Positions 24,057-36,439 are shown, numbered from the stretch's first letter. The stretch is 64,000 nt of DNA from Liolophura sinensis (GCF_032854445.1 NC_088303.1:34267265-34331264); one strand, 5' to 3'. Made by a program: numbers and translations. Notes: generated by a model not told the origin, from the letters alone.

Positions 24057-24393
24057 ATGAAGGTTGTCTTATCAAGGTCGGAGTAGAGCTGATGAAATAA
24101 TTGACACTGGTGGCACATTCCATTGGCATTCAGCCTTTAAGCTATCAAAAGCCCAGTATTAGTCGCCACGGTGTCCGAATTATGTTTTGAGCATGCATAG
24201 GTTAGGTGTCTGGCGCCGTTGGTATGCATATACATTCAGTTCAGTGTAACTTAATAGGACAACGTGGAGAAAGTAACAAAGGGTAAAATCCTGACGCAAA
24301 TAAAAATAATGTTAGCGAAGGAAACATAAGCCCCATTGTTTGCTGTTCAGAGACACATCCATGACGTCTTCCATGCGTGCTTTTTTTAATTGG

Positions 24394-24516
24394 GACTTTT
24401 AGTTACAATTTACCAGTTGTAACTTGTAACTTCTTACTTCAATTCCGGATTAGTTTACCTCTTCTAGTTTGAAGTTACAAGTTACAAGTAGAACTTTTAA
24501 CTTCTAACTAAAGGTC
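24394..24516. repeat. Imperfect palindrome / hairpin
   Basis: Arms 24394-24433 and 24471-24516 are inverted copies. The inner 17 bp (TTGTAACTTGTAACTTC against GAAGTTACAAGTTACAA) pair perfectly, and the outer ends (GACTTTTAGTTA against TAACTAAAGGTC) also pair with one mismatch. The loop is 37 nt. It could be a small fold-back transposon remnant. No coding function seen. Confidence 0.8.
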
Positions 24517-25533
24517 TCTAATATCTTATATTTGCTTCTAACGAATGAAGTGTGGACATAACAGTTACATACCGGGGTGCCTGAAAGCTACCTTTAAATG
24601 TATAGTAAATGTTTCCTTCCAGACCAGATTAAAATGTCCTCCATGAACGTTGTAGTAAAACACTGGTTTAATTTGACTATTATATATTCCCTCAATTGCA
24701 ACGCCCAACCTCACTCTTTTTGTGCCTTGCTGTCCAAATGCTAACGTAACCCTAATACCCGCGATAAAGTACCCATACGATTCTGAGGCCTTTATTCTAG
24801 CTCTAATTTAATAAGTCAAGAATGAATTGTTGTCAGATTATTTTGTAAAACCTGCTAGAGACGTTGACTCAGCCAGTACTTGTTTTTTCAATACAGTAGC
24901 CCGCGAATAACTGTTATTGAGAAATCCTATTCCCGTGTTATAACTGGTTAATACTGGACAGTCTCTCTCTAGCACGTCCCTAGATTATAGATTTCTACGC
25001 CACCAGCCAACCGACAACAAAAGGCTGATGGAATTTTTAAAGCGACCCATTCCACAGAAAGTCTGGCGGGTAAAAATGTTTATTCTCAATGATTCAATAA
25101 ATTAGGTTTCTATAGCTGTCAGTCTGCTTTTGAATAACCCGCGGAGATCGATGGCTTGTTTTCAAAGAAAACAAATAAATATTTCTTTTCATTGTCTTCT
25201 GGTATTGAATAAAAAAGCTACCGGTTCCTTAATCCCATTCCATGTCCACGTGTCACTCATGCTTGAGTTTCCGTACATGAGAGAGTGTGTTATCTCCCCA
25301 GAGGCGGTAATTGTTATCAACCAAGCCTTTATCAAGCGAAGACATGCATGTATGCAGTTGAATGACAATCGGTTTCCTCTGTTTGGAAACCTTGCCGACA
25401 TATGCAGTGGAAAATCGATTTGCATTTATTTTGTAGCTACCTCTAAGCAGCCGGTAGGTTCGTTTATCTGTCGATGGGTACATCGGTCTCGCTGTCAAAT
25501 TTGTGACTTACTGTCTTTTAACGTGGGTCTTCT
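24517..25533. other. Intergenic, with one unassigned frame
   Basis: A 140-codon frame at 25130-25552 (+) has no recognised domain and ends only when it reaches the target-site duplication of the next SINE. Overlapping minus frames exist. No gene is called. Confidence 0.35.
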
Positions 25534-25545
25534 ATATCTGTTTCC

Positions 25546-25778
25546 AGCATGAAGGGGATAGTGCAACGACTGGTTGACCCGTATCAGTATAATGGCTCGG
25601 GCGGGGCCGCTTACTTGCCTTCGGTAAGTCGTCTCAGTGAAGCAACACTAAATAAAAGAGCGGTGGAAATCCGTCCTGCTACAAGGAGGCACGTTACACG
25701 TACATGCACCCTAAAGATTCCTTCGTCGTCATATGACTGAGTACGACGTTAAACCCCAAGCTCTCACTCACTCACTCC
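25546..25778 (+). mobile_element. SINE type B, 5'-truncated, with 12-bp target-site duplication
   Basis: It is flanked by the exact direct repeat ATATCTGTTTCC at 25534-25545 and 25779-25790. It starts inside the family at AGCATGAAGGGGATAGTGCA and ends at CTCACTCACTCACTC. Compared with the full copy at 12242 it lacks about 90 bp of the 5' end. Loss of the 5' end with a duplicated target is the mark of target-primed reverse transcription by a LINE. It differs from the 12242 copy by few substitutions, so both are fairly young. Confidence 0.9.
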
Positions 25779-25977
25779 ATATCTGTTTCCCCATGGGCCG
25801 TTCACTTAACATTTGAACTAGGTGCAAAGCGGCACGAAATTCCATATTCCTGGAGTTGAATAGGGTGGGTTTTCCTTTTCCCTTTTTCAGGCTGGGTTAA
25901 TGTTAAAGTCTATATACCTATTATTTACTGGTTTACTTATTTACTTGCCTTACTGTTAATTAACGCCATATACCCTT

Positions 25978-26213
25978 GACGCTTTCGGGGGAAACCCTGG
26001 CTGAGGAGGTTAGCGCGCCAGCGCGGCGAGATGACTCACGAGGTTGCTGTGAGTTCTCCGGTCGTACGTGGGGAGGGGCGGCACAACTTGCGGATGGTCT
26101 TGGGTTTTCCTCGGGCTCTGCCCGGTTTCCTCCCCCGCTAATGTTGGTCGCCGCTATATAAGTAAAATATGCTTGAGTGCGGCGTAAAACTCCAATCAAA
26201 TCGAATCAAATCC
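25978..26213 (+). mobile_element. SINE type A
   Basis: The tRNA-like head GAGGAGGTTAGCGCGCCAGC is followed by GTTGCTGTGAGTTCTCCGGT, TGCGGATGGTCTTGGGTTTT, CGGTTTCCTCCCCCGCTAAT and the tail AGTAAAATATGCTTGAGTGC, GGCGTAAAACTCCAATCAAA. The (TCAAA)n end abuts a reverse-oriented type D element, so the two are juxtaposed or one inserted at the other's tail. Confidence 0.85.
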
Positions 26214-26475
26214 AGACGTACAATGGTGGCCAGTTTATTGAGTGGAGGAAACCACAGTAACCGGGCTAAATCAACGAACTTATAAGCAAGTTACTGACGA
26301 ACTTTCAGTCCACAAGTGATGCAAAGATATGCACACCAAACTGATGGATGGCAAGTGGTCTTCAACGAACATTTGGGCGGTGCAAACGGCAGCGTCGACC
26401 GCTTAAATTATTGCCACCAAGGCCCCGCGAACCGTATTGATAGGTCTGCGTCTCTAACCACAAGACCACGGCTCA
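26214..26475 (-). mobile_element. tRNA-headed SINE, type D, reverse
   Basis: Read in reverse, the 5' end is GAGCCGTGGTCTTGTGGTTA followed by GAGACGC (box A-like), then GGTTCGCGGGGCCTTGGTGG. The + strand start (ACAATGGTGGCCAGTTTATT, GGAGGAAACCACAGTAACCG) matches the body of the other D copies at 39470, 39995 and 62918. Confidence 0.65.
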
Positions 26476-29400
26476 TTCAGTTCAGACTATAGCCTTTATC
26501 TTATAAAGACAGAGGCAGCCGAGGACATAACGATTTCAGACTACATTATTATGTGACATTTCGAAGAGCCAGTATGTCAGTCTGTTGGAGCGTAAAGCCG
26601 AGGGCGTGCGTGTGGAATTACAATATAATCATGTCTGGTACATGGCATTAGCAATTTTTTGTGTTTACACAGCCCGGACCGTTTTGTCGGACGTTATATA
26701 TCTTAGGGTTGGGTGGTTTCCACAGTCAGTGGGTTGTGTATATACATATATGAATGGAGTGATCCAATACGCCCTTTGGGTGTACCCATACAATCTATAC
26801 CTACCCAGATATTTCATACAGATATCTACCGAAAAATTTATAGAACCATAAGCCATTTACTGCAACCATGCAGCTGTGGTGGAAACACCGATCCATGTGT
26901 CATTAAAAAAGGCAATAAACATTTGGTCTCTAAATTTTTCGTGACAAAGCAGTGAAGACATTATTGGCCACAAGGTTTCAGATATATGCAAGTGGAATTT
27001 TCACCGATTATAGATTTCCTTTCAGTTCTTTGTAACGTTGCATATTCGATTACTTTCAGTTTTGCAGTTTTATTTTTTAACGTCAGCTGACAGATTGCAA
27101 GCATTTTATTTCAATTAAAAGCCTATTTATCCTACACGTTCGATGGAAATACTTGGAACTAAAGGGTTTACCGTATCTGACCCAAATTTTCGTCCATTAC
27201 AATGTTGCTTATTTTAGCTGTTTCTAAGAGTGGCATTGATCCTAAACATTCATTTGAGATTTTCTTGGATAGTGACAAGTATGAAATGTTTCACAGCCAA
27301 AGTAATGTTTTACAACTTTTTCTCTGCTTCTAAAATGTTTTCTTAGCGAATATTTAGGGCAAATAACAGTAGTTTGAGGATCTGGTTCGGTTGCAGGTAT
27401 AGCAGACATCAGTTCCGGGTAGGAGTTAATCGCTATTCCCGATCCCTCTCCAAACGACCTGATCCCCCCCGGTGCAGACGCCCTCTCACCCTACCCACAA
27501 ATAACTCTTAGGGCCAAGATATCTGTGATGGCAGATGTCTTCAGCTTAAGACAGATATGTCTATATAGATATCAGCTAAATGGAGTACTGGTCATTACAC
27601 GTATATGTTAGAAAGCAATTCATTGAGGAGTTACTCAAATCTGAAGATGGTGCTTACCTTGGTATCGTTCAGGGGTTTTTTGTGCTTACCATTTTTTCAC
27701 ACTTAACATTCTTTCATGAAAAATCTAGTGTTTTAAACAATTCCGAAAGTTTTCCTCGCTATATGACACGGCTTAATGGAACTCCGTGAACTTTGTTGTC
27801 CGTGAACTTTGGCAAAACTGGCCAATATGTTTTTTCTGTTCTTTCTATGTTCTATTTTCTTCCCACTGATCTCTAAATAATGATTAACAATGAATCTGAT
27901 ACATAAATGCATCATACACAAAGTGTGTACCACAGACACACAAACACACAGATACACAAATTTGCAAATCCGTTGTATGCACATTTGTACACAGATATTT
28001 ACCGGTATTACACTGTGTACCTGTTCTATAGGCATATCTGTTTCTTTGCGAGGTACATAATCAAATGTGTCCAAAACAGGATTGCTACATATTTATTTAT
28101 TTATTTATTAAGGGCTTGTTTAAAAGAAGACAAGTTGTGCCTAGTACTCCATCATTCATTACAAGCACTCAGTCCATTACGATCTCCATACCTTTCATTT
28201 CACTTTTCACACGACGTTCGCTGACATTTATCGACACCACTGTGTCGTATGCGATATGATGTTAACAGCTATATATTTAAGGGTCTTATAAGATGGCAAT
28301 TCATCATAGGATCAATGATCATAAGACAATACTTATTGATTCCTCGTCGATTTCTTGGTGTAGAAAAAGGATCAGTCAATCAATCAGCCAATAATCCCGT
28401 CAAAGCAGACGACATGCACGGATACACTTATGGCTGTAAACCAGAGTAAAGTCTCTCAGGGATGTTCAAGATATCTGGGAAGGCTGTTGTTGGGTTTCTA
28501 GGAATAAAAGGGGCGGTCTATTAACATAAAGATACGGTCGAACAGATGGTCAACCAATACAGATTGCATGGGATGAATCGACCCGGAAAGGGCGGCGAGG
28601 AAATCCGATAGGGGGCAGTAGTGTTGCTTGTGAAAACTCTGCTCGTAGCCACCTGGCGGTATGCAAGGGAAAACAAACAAAACGTGACCTTCAGGGCGGG
28701 GAATTCCTCGTGCAGTCATAAGGCCTCAGGTATCTGCCCGCATCCCCTGGGGTGTGTTTGTTGACTTAATACTTCCTTACTGATCACTGGCACTAACCAG
28801 ACAAGGAATACTGACCTACCCTGTTCTGCTCTGTCTCACCACACATGTCTGTGATACACACCAGGGGTAAACTACGACTGATCTCACTTGAGAGTACGAA
28901 AGGGATCACCGTAGAGACACTGTTCTTTTCTTATATTGGCCCTGTAGTCATAAATGCCAGAAATAAAGAACCTTGTAAATATTCCTTTTCCGATTTTTGT
29001 AATTTTTGTTTGTAATTCGATCCTTGTGCATAAAGTGAAATTCCATTGTCAAGCTATCGCTAATTTTCTAACCATTTCACTCAGTTCCCCAACCAATGAA
29101 TGAGCTAAATGGCGAAGACGTCCATTCGTATGAAACAGTGTATGCAACTATAAATATTGCCGCTAACAACAATCAAAGCGAAAGAGTGCGTGTATTATAG
29201 TAACAGCAGTTAAGTCCTGTGTTTCCATTTTTCAAAGGAGCATGCAATGATCGAGAACTTTCGAGAAGCAAGGATTATTGTCAATTGGCCTCAATCAAAC
29301 ATCTTCATGCAACTAACAGCCCCCTAGCACCCTGTAGTAGCACCCGTATAAATGTTTCATTAACACATAAATGGAACATTGCTACGTGTTGCCTGATCAT

Positions 29401-29489
29401 AGCTGACATGAGCTAGGTTTTTGGGGGATGAATTGTGCGCTCAATTTTAAGTCATTCTGTAGGTTTTACATCATTTCACTATTATCATT
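26476..29489. other. Intergenic, nothing recognised
   Basis: Only short overlapping frames on both strands, for example 26585-26851 (+), 27733-28074 (-) and 27907-28224 (+). None has a recognisable domain. An (ATTT)n stretch occurs near 28090. Confidence 0.4.
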
Positions 29490-29755
29490 TACCACGATTT
29501 ATTTATTTATTTGCTTAGTGCTTTACGCCGTACTCAATAATATTTCACTTATACGACGGCGGTCGGCATTATCGTGGGAGGACTTCGAGCAGATCCTGGG
29601 GGAAACCCACGACCATCCGTAGGTTTTTTTTTTTTTTTTTTTTTTTGATTGGTGTTTTACGCCGTACTCAAGAATATTTCACTTATACGACGGCGGCCAG
29701 CATTATGGTCCATCCGTAGGTAGCTGGTAGAGTACCTTCCCACGTACGTCAATTA
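29490..29755 (-). mobile_element. SINE type A, reverse, interrupted by a second SINE
   Basis: The outer element occupies 29490-29623 and resumes at 29721. Its + strand reads (ATTT)n, CTTAGTGCTTTACGCCGTAC, AATATTTCACTTATACGACG, GGGGGAAACCCACGACCATC, and, after the interruption, TAGCTGGTAGAGTACCTTCC and CACGTACG. The 5' head is missing. Confidence 0.85.
29624..29709 (-). mobile_element. Very short type A SINE insertion nested in another SINE
   Basis: On the + strand this is a run of 23 T (the A-tail of the reverse-oriented copy) followed by GATTGGTGTTTTACGCCGTA, CTCAAGAATATTTCACTTAT and ACGACGGCGGCCAGCATTAT, then GG. The identical 11-mer CCATCCGTAGG stands directly before (29613-29623) and after (29710-29720). 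Only about 63 nt of the SINE 3' end was copied. The clean A-tail and exact duplication suggest it is the youngest insertion seen here. Confidence 0.92.
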
Positions 29756-32455
29756 CCATGGTTTTCTTTTATATACGTTTGTATTACCATGGGAATAGTT
29801 ACATATAGAAATTTAGCGAGAAGTTTTACACCAGTTTCATTGCATCTGCGCGAGGCATTACATGTTCAGTTGTAGAAGTAAACAAGAAACTACGAACCCA
29901 TTCTTAGACTAGTAGATATTTCATATTGTCGCCCTGTCGTCCTATACTCAATATCACCGGTACAATATGTGACATTTTGATCAATGTTACTCATCAAGCG
30001 ATATCATATGAACCCACTGAACCCATGGACACAACATTGGTTTTCTCACATCCTGACCACGATTAAATTGTTATTATTACAAGTTGTAGGTAGATGGATC
30101 TATTTCAATTTATAAGGGGTAGGGCTTTCGATATCAAAACCATTTTATGTGTGCTAGGTATAAGATAAACAGAAGTGTGCCCCTGGTGTATTATCTGAGA
30201 CAGGCGATACTTGTAAATACATCTGTAAAAACACCCCCTATCTTGACATACGTCCAAGCCAATTATGACACCCAGAAGAGTACACGTCAGACACGATATA
30301 CTCTTTACAACGCTTGTAAAATGAGAGCGGCGCATGTGCTGTAATCAAGAAGAAGGCTGTGAAAGCAAATCTTAAAAGACCTGTAAAGCATCATTTCTAT
30401 CCTGGAGAGACTAATGCCCTCAAGTGGACATGTAATCAGCATTCATGAATAAAACTGCCTTAGGTGTCCGTTGGAATGATGTTGTGCAGGTAAACAGAGT
30501 GCGCATATGTGTTAAGTATTGATATAAACAAGAATTGAGACAATGTTTGTGATTCCTCTCTTGCCTCATCACCGTGAACCTATTGACCTTGGCGGTGTTC
30601 CAAGATTCCCATACATCATATGCTTGTTGTGGAGTTGTAAATGAAAAGCGACGGTATAGTGTGGTGCATGCGCTGTGCGGGGCAATTATAACAAGACAGC
30701 ACGAACGGAAATCTTGAAAACCACCAAGTACAGGAGATGAGACAGAAGGTGGCCTCAAAAAATACCGTTCTCAACTGATGCAACTTTCTTGGTACTGATA
30801 CGGATATACTTTTACCTATATGAATTCCCTGCTTGCATAGCAACATTGCAGAGTGCGATTTTAAAGAACTAGCAACTCGATGTTATCGTTATTGTTGTCC
30901 AATTTCTTGTTAGAACATGATCGTGGGGTTTATTTTTGAAATGTGCTTGCATCGCATTTTTAGTCATTTTCTATTAATAGATGTATGTTGACGACAGGTC
31001 CGAAGATTGACATAGAGACCATCAGTTACGACTTGAAACATAAACAAGAACGCGTGAGTCCCACGGGTTAAAAAGGTCAGCCCATGTCCACGCATAGCAA
31101 CGGTGTAAAACCAGCGGTGCGAACGCTGTGAGGAGTGTATAGGTATGTGTAATCGTCTGCTTGCCTATTGTGTTTGCGTCCCTGGCTCATGACTGGACTC
31201 CAAGGAGTCGCGAGCTGTAATAAACTGTAATAGACTTGTCGTTCTAGTCGTTTTGAACAGTTAATCACAAGGAGGAGCGGGGTGCTCTGTTATTATAGGT
31301 CGTCTGTACACCATGCGGTGAGCTCTTAATGTCACTCCCGAATGTAGTCTAAATGTTTGAACACAGACAGAAGAAAAAAGATTTGCCTTTGACCCTTTGA
31401 CCAAAGACATTTCAAACTGTGCGTGATAAATCTCATTTTCAACGACTCCCTATTGTGGATTCCGCGGTAGATGGATAACTTTGGCTAATCCGATACTGAA
31501 ATCCAATGTACCGGAAGTAACTTTGACGCAGTCGTCTGGAATGACTGTCTTAAAAAGACGATTGCCTAATTGCTGAAAAATTCTTGAGAATTTGACTTAT
31601 TTCCTGCTCGTTTGTTAAATCATTGAGTTTTGCCAGGTTTGCTGAGAGATAAAAATCGAGTGTATGATGTCGTTTTGTAATTCGTAAAGCGATTATGCAC
31701 CAGTGAGCCAGTTATCAGTACAAAATGGTTGATAAATGCTGACAACGTGTTATTAAGTATACATTGATATGGCGTCAACCTTGCACTGCATGACAGTTAT
31801 ACATGGTTTAGCGAGAGTACAAGTAATAGTTTGTTTGAAAACTTTGATAAAACTCATGCCTTTGGCCGATTTCTGCCTCTCGCTAAAACTAAAGTTCCCC
31901 TGTATCGGTGACATAAATGTACGGCTGATTAACCTGTAAGGTAAAAACGTAAAAAAATCATTTATCGTCGTTCTAACAATGCTGCCTTTTGAAAACCATT
32001 AATCTTTCGAATGTTTCTTCCATTTCAGAGAGAGTTTCTCAGTCTGTACACATGGTAATAAATCACCAGAAATTCCATAGCTCAACAATAATTAAACTAA
32101 TACGCATTATTTCCTGTGAGTCCACTCCTCCCTTGAGAGGGAAGACTGGCTGTAGCCAGACTGACCTCACGTCCGTCGGACCAACAAATGTTTGAAGTTT
32201 CACTTAGACTTCGGTGTAAGTTAATGAGGTAGCCAAGGTCGGGAACGTGGCGTGTAGAGCAAAACGTGAGAAAAACTAGGGTCTAACTCCAGCCAGTACT
32301 GGACCATTAGGTTAGTTGAGCCAGTACTTGTATGTCTCTAATTTACCGAGTAGTACCACGTACTCATCACCATGCACCTGGAATTGCAGTAGAGCTTAAT
32401 GTCCATTTGCCATATATGCATCTTCCCATTATAATAAAAAAAAGCTATGTAAGCG
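29756..32455. other. Intergenic, nothing recognised
   Basis: Short frames only, including overlapping minus-strand frames at 30420-30846, with no recognised domain. No repeat family identified. Confidence 0.4.
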
Positions 32456-32477
32456 TCTTACACACTAAATAAAAAAA

Positions 32478-32700
32478 AAACACTTGTGTTGTACACTAAC
32501 TTTTGTTCTTTCCAACTAAAGTCTTGAGTCATATATGAACAGCTCTGGCTTGTGTTGAAGTAACACAAGGTCTTATGTTCAAAGAACTGAACACAAGATG
32601 TTGTAAACATAGCAGTGCTTGCTGCAAAGTACAAAAGTTTTTGTTGTGTTCCATAAGTCGCCTCACTTTGGTTCAACACAGGTTTGTGGTTTGTTATTTT
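32478..32700 (+). mobile_element. ACACAAG-rich element, copy 2
   Basis: Aligns in inverted orientation with 23922-24056 over about 115 bp: AAACACTTGTGTTGTACACT, AAAGTCTTGAGTCATA, GAACAGCTCTGGCTTGTGTT and AGTAACACAAGGTCTT. It continues with further ACACAAG, TTGTTGTGTT and TCAACACAGG words. A type A SINE has inserted at its right end, and TTGTGTTCAAGG after the SINE may be the continuation. Confidence 0.55.
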
Positions 32701-32704
32701 GTGT

Positions 32705-32858
32705 CTCAAACCGTACGTGAGAAGGTCTTGTAGCAACGTGCGGATGGTCGTGGGTTTTTCCCGAGCTCTGTCCGGGGTTACCTCACACCATAATGCTGAC
32801 CGCCGTCTTATAAGTGAAATATTCTTGAGTTCGGCGTAAAACACCATTCAAATAAATA
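32705..32858 (+). mobile_element. SINE type A, 5'-truncated, with 11-bp target-site duplication
   Basis: The exact direct repeat TTATTTTGTGT flanks the insertion at 32694-32704 and 32859-32869. The inserted part starts at CTCAAACCGTACGTGAGAAG (middle of the family) and ends TTCGGCGTAAAACACCATTC followed by AAATAAATA. The target lies in the ACACAAG-rich element, which is therefore older than this SINE. Confidence 0.88.
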
Positions 32859-32869
32859 TTATTTTGTGT

Positions 32870-35800
32870 TCAAGGCCGTGTTAGATGGTATATGGCTAGT
32901 CATGCCCTAAGTACTTATAACGCTGCTTCGCTCATATGCCATGCTGCAGAAACTAAACATGCCTATTACCCGTCTTCTCAGTAAATAGACGTTTTGATGC
33001 TATACTTCAAGTTGAATACTACCTTATGTCGCATGCAAGGAACTACCATGATTGCAAATTTTAAAACCTGGCAATGGGATTGTCGTCATTGCCAACTGCA
33101 CGTGTTACAGAAGTCCGGAGCTTTGATGCCCTTCTGCAGCATTATCCAAATGAAAAGTACATAATCATAAAGATTTTTACAGCATGTGAAAGAAAACTTT
33201 GGATCACAAGGCGTTGCATTCGGCAGCTTGGACTTCTGACTTCACATTTATGATATGGAATAAAGCATATTTACGTTTTCATGTATCAATAAAATTTGAG
33301 GTCGCAGGCACAATCTAGACTAGCTGTGGAGTGGGGTAACTCTTATCTAGCAACGCCGTTTGCCAGAGTTACGGAGAGAAAGAGCCTCCGAATGTGTCGG
33401 ATTTACGGTATTAAGGAGCATTTACCGTTGTTAACATGGGCATTAAAATTGGGAGTTAGCACTACACATACAACGTTGTAGTGCTAACGTTACAACGACC
33501 TTGTTTGACTTGGATATTAGAACACCAGTCTGGTAAGTAGATAGGCCTATTTGTTATTAAACACAAGGAGACCTTTTGCACCGTTGACCACCCCTATGCG
33601 ATGGATAGACTCTTCCGAAGTCCCTGGTCTTGAATCAGCTGGTAAACCTTTTGATGTCATTAAGAATGCAGTGTATCCAGTGTGCAAGTAACTAAAATGT
33701 AATTCATTGAATTCAGTCGAGCGTGTGGCAACCTAAAAGTGCTAATTAACATATTTACCTACAGAATGAATGGAGCATTTATAACTGAGACTTCGTACTA
33801 ACTATAGTACTATTCAAAATGAACAAAATACTGTTCAATACATTTGGAAACGTAATGTCAGCGACATACATACGCATAAAAACATTAGAATAATGCATTC
33901 ATAATAATAATAATTATGATACAATACGGATAAATCACATATGCATATGGATTTTCAAAAATCGGGACATTCAGTTCACATGCATTGAAGTGCCATATAC
34001 GTACTCTTTATTTAACTTACACGGTATTTCTGCGGGATACCATGAATGCCAATGCAAGACTAAATAATACGAAAGCAAAATACTACAGACTCTATATCCC
34101 AAAACGATTTTCTGAATGTGCAATTTCTTCCGGAAGAACCAATCATGAATTCAGTTTTTCTAAGAAGTATTTTTGCCTTTTTATAAAGTCTGATTTGTCA
34201 AAGAATGGTAGCATAATTTTTGAAATATCAGAACGTGAAAAACCGGGGAAAGATGATGTCTTAGTAGTCTTAAGAAGTATACTGAAAGGTTTAATAACAG
34301 TCAAAGAACACCTTTCCTTGATTAAGTTTGCGCTGAGGTTTGGACAGAGCTGGTCAGTCAGTGTCTTCGGGGGGCTGGATTGTTGACCATCCTTACCTGT
34401 AATTAAAAGGGACATCTTTATACCCCATTCCAATGGTCAGCCCCCGTTCCGAAGGTGGGAGAGCGCGGCTTGTATCATATAACCCAGACTGACACCTGTT
34501 TGGGGCGACGGGTTGTCCTTTGTCCAGGGGTACGGACTCGACAAATGGGAGGCAGATCTTTACCCGATACGCTTCAAGCGTCAAACTCAATCAAAGAATG
34601 ATTCCTTACAAATAAGCAGTTTAAAGTTTGAGCGAAATTTATAGAGTTGAGAGATTAGTAAACCTATGTGCCCTGCACAGTGGCTGTATATATGTACTGG
34701 TTATACAGAGGCGCGGCGCGGCGCGGAATTGGTGATAAATGGCCCCTGTCATATAGCAACGCGCGAGGAAGTAAACACATGGCATCTATATGTATACTAT
34801 AGACATTCAGGCATGACGCTACCTTCTGGCAGATGCTGTTTAAGGCAGTTATAAATTGTCACAATCAATTTGAAAAGAATTCGATTTTTATTTATAATTT
34901 CAAACAAAAGTTGGTAAAATTTATGATTGTATGGAAATGTAATTCTCCAGAAGGTGTACCATAACCCCATCATTAACTCCTGTCTGGGTTCAACCATCCA
35001 TTGTGACCAAACCCTGGCTGACCTTTCGTTTATCAAACATGACTCTTTGCGATTGTCATAGTCAAATAAGTAAAGAAAGTAGTGAAGAACTAAACACAGA
35101 GAAAGAAAACTTGTCAGTAGCGGAGTCAGTTGTAGTTGTGCGATGCGCTGGAGGTGAAAGAGTATGATGAGTATCAAGAGAAAGGTACTCAACATGCAGT
35201 AGTGATAATACATCTGGAAAGAAAAGTGCGTTTTCTCAAACGTTAACTGTCGTGATGCCTGTTAGACTATTTTGATCCCAGTTGGCCTATTTTAATGAAC
35301 TGTGCTTCATTACGATATTATGATTGAGCCGAGATAGATGCCAGCATAAAGGCTATGCTATATACGATGCGATGGTTTGGCTCGATACCGTCCACCCATG
35401 AACTCTCATGAAGATGCCGGGTTACAAACGAATCAAATCAAATGCATAAATATTCAAGCACAGTTTTCACTCGGTTTTCTTAAATCATCTATACTTAAGG
35501 TATATGTGTGCGTCATGTCTTCATGTGATAAATGCATAAACATTTTTTTTATTTCGCAGGCGTGTGTCGTAACAGGGCATATATGAACGCTTTCTTTCCG
35601 CTTCGGGAGCGGTAGATCAAGGATGAATCCTGGGTCGCGTCTCAGTGAAGCAGCACTAGGCAACAGAGCGGTGGAAATCCGTCCTGCGACAACGAGGCAC
35701 ATTACATGTACTCTAAAGATTCCTTCGTCGTCATATGACTGAAAAATTGTTAAGTACAAATTGTTAAGCTTTGTTGGGCTTTACAAATATATATACATGA

Positions 35801-36430
35801 TATACAACAACAGCACCATTGCAACTTCTCAGTGTGCATAGTTGTATTGTGAAATATTCCCTGTAAGGTACAGAGATGAAAGGGTTGAGCGCGCTGTTAT
35901 AAGAGCGAAATGACTCAATAGGTCAAGATGGGTTTCGTTTACATTGCGCAGCGTTGACACTGCTGGAGCGGATTAGCGAGGAATCCCGTCTGACAAGAAC
36001 ACGCGCCATTGTCAATCCTCCACCTCTTCGGCACAATGAACTGACGAGATACCATCTAACTGGGACAATCTGTCTACACGACTGTGACAGTATAAATACA
36101 TGTAAAAAAATACATGACGTTCAATATATAGGGGTTTCCCCACTCTGTGGGGAAAGGTGTAAAGTTCATTGCGTATATTGACAGTAGGTGTATACACTGT
36201 GCGTGCTCTACTTTCGCCTTCTTCTATAACGTCGTATACTGTTATGGCATAAGGGGCGAATTTAATTCTCTGTATACATACGCGTGTGTTCACTGTGTCA
36301 AAAGGTAGCAACCCTAAAAACTGATTTAATTGCATGTTAAAAACCGAAAAAAATGATAATCTTTTCCATTGAAAAATTGCCTTGTCATAGGATGGAGAGA
36401 AATTTATACCTATACAGCTGTTAACAGCAG
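32870..36430. other. Intergenic, with a type B remnant and unassigned frames
   Basis: Open frames at 33985-34386 (+, 133 codons) and 34797-35213 (-, 138 codons) show no domain I recognise. The minus frame begins with hydrophobic stretches from AT-rich DNA. A perfect 11-bp hairpin lies at 33455-33488, and a GCGCGGCGCGGCGCGG run occurs near 34712. Confidence 0.35.
35608..35762 (+). mobile_element. SINE type B, internally deleted
   Basis: The order is GCGGTAGATCAAGGATGAAT (head), then directly CTCAGTGAAGCAGCACTAGG, GAGCGGTGGAAATCCGTCCT, TAAAGATTCCTTCGTCGTCA, TATGACTGAAAAATTGTTAA and GTACAA. About 130 bp of the family's middle (the AGCATGAAGGGG to GTAAGTCGT part) is absent. No clear target-site duplication. 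Confidence 0.8.
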
Positions 36431-36439
36431 TCATTGCAT

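Noticed and set aside
25130-25552. 140-codon + frame
   Set aside because: It ends at the insertion site of a SINE and has no recognised domain. Overlapping minus frames are equally open.
33296-34386. Similar peptide words IKEHLPLLTWALKLG and VKEHLSLIKFALRFG in two frames ~900 bp apart
   Set aside because: The similarity is about half the residues over 15, and DNA similarity is weak. Without a search I cannot separate this from chance.
34797-35213. 138-codon minus frame with hydrophobic N-terminal half
   Set aside because: The hydrophobicity comes from AT-rich sequence. No receptor or transporter motif is visible.
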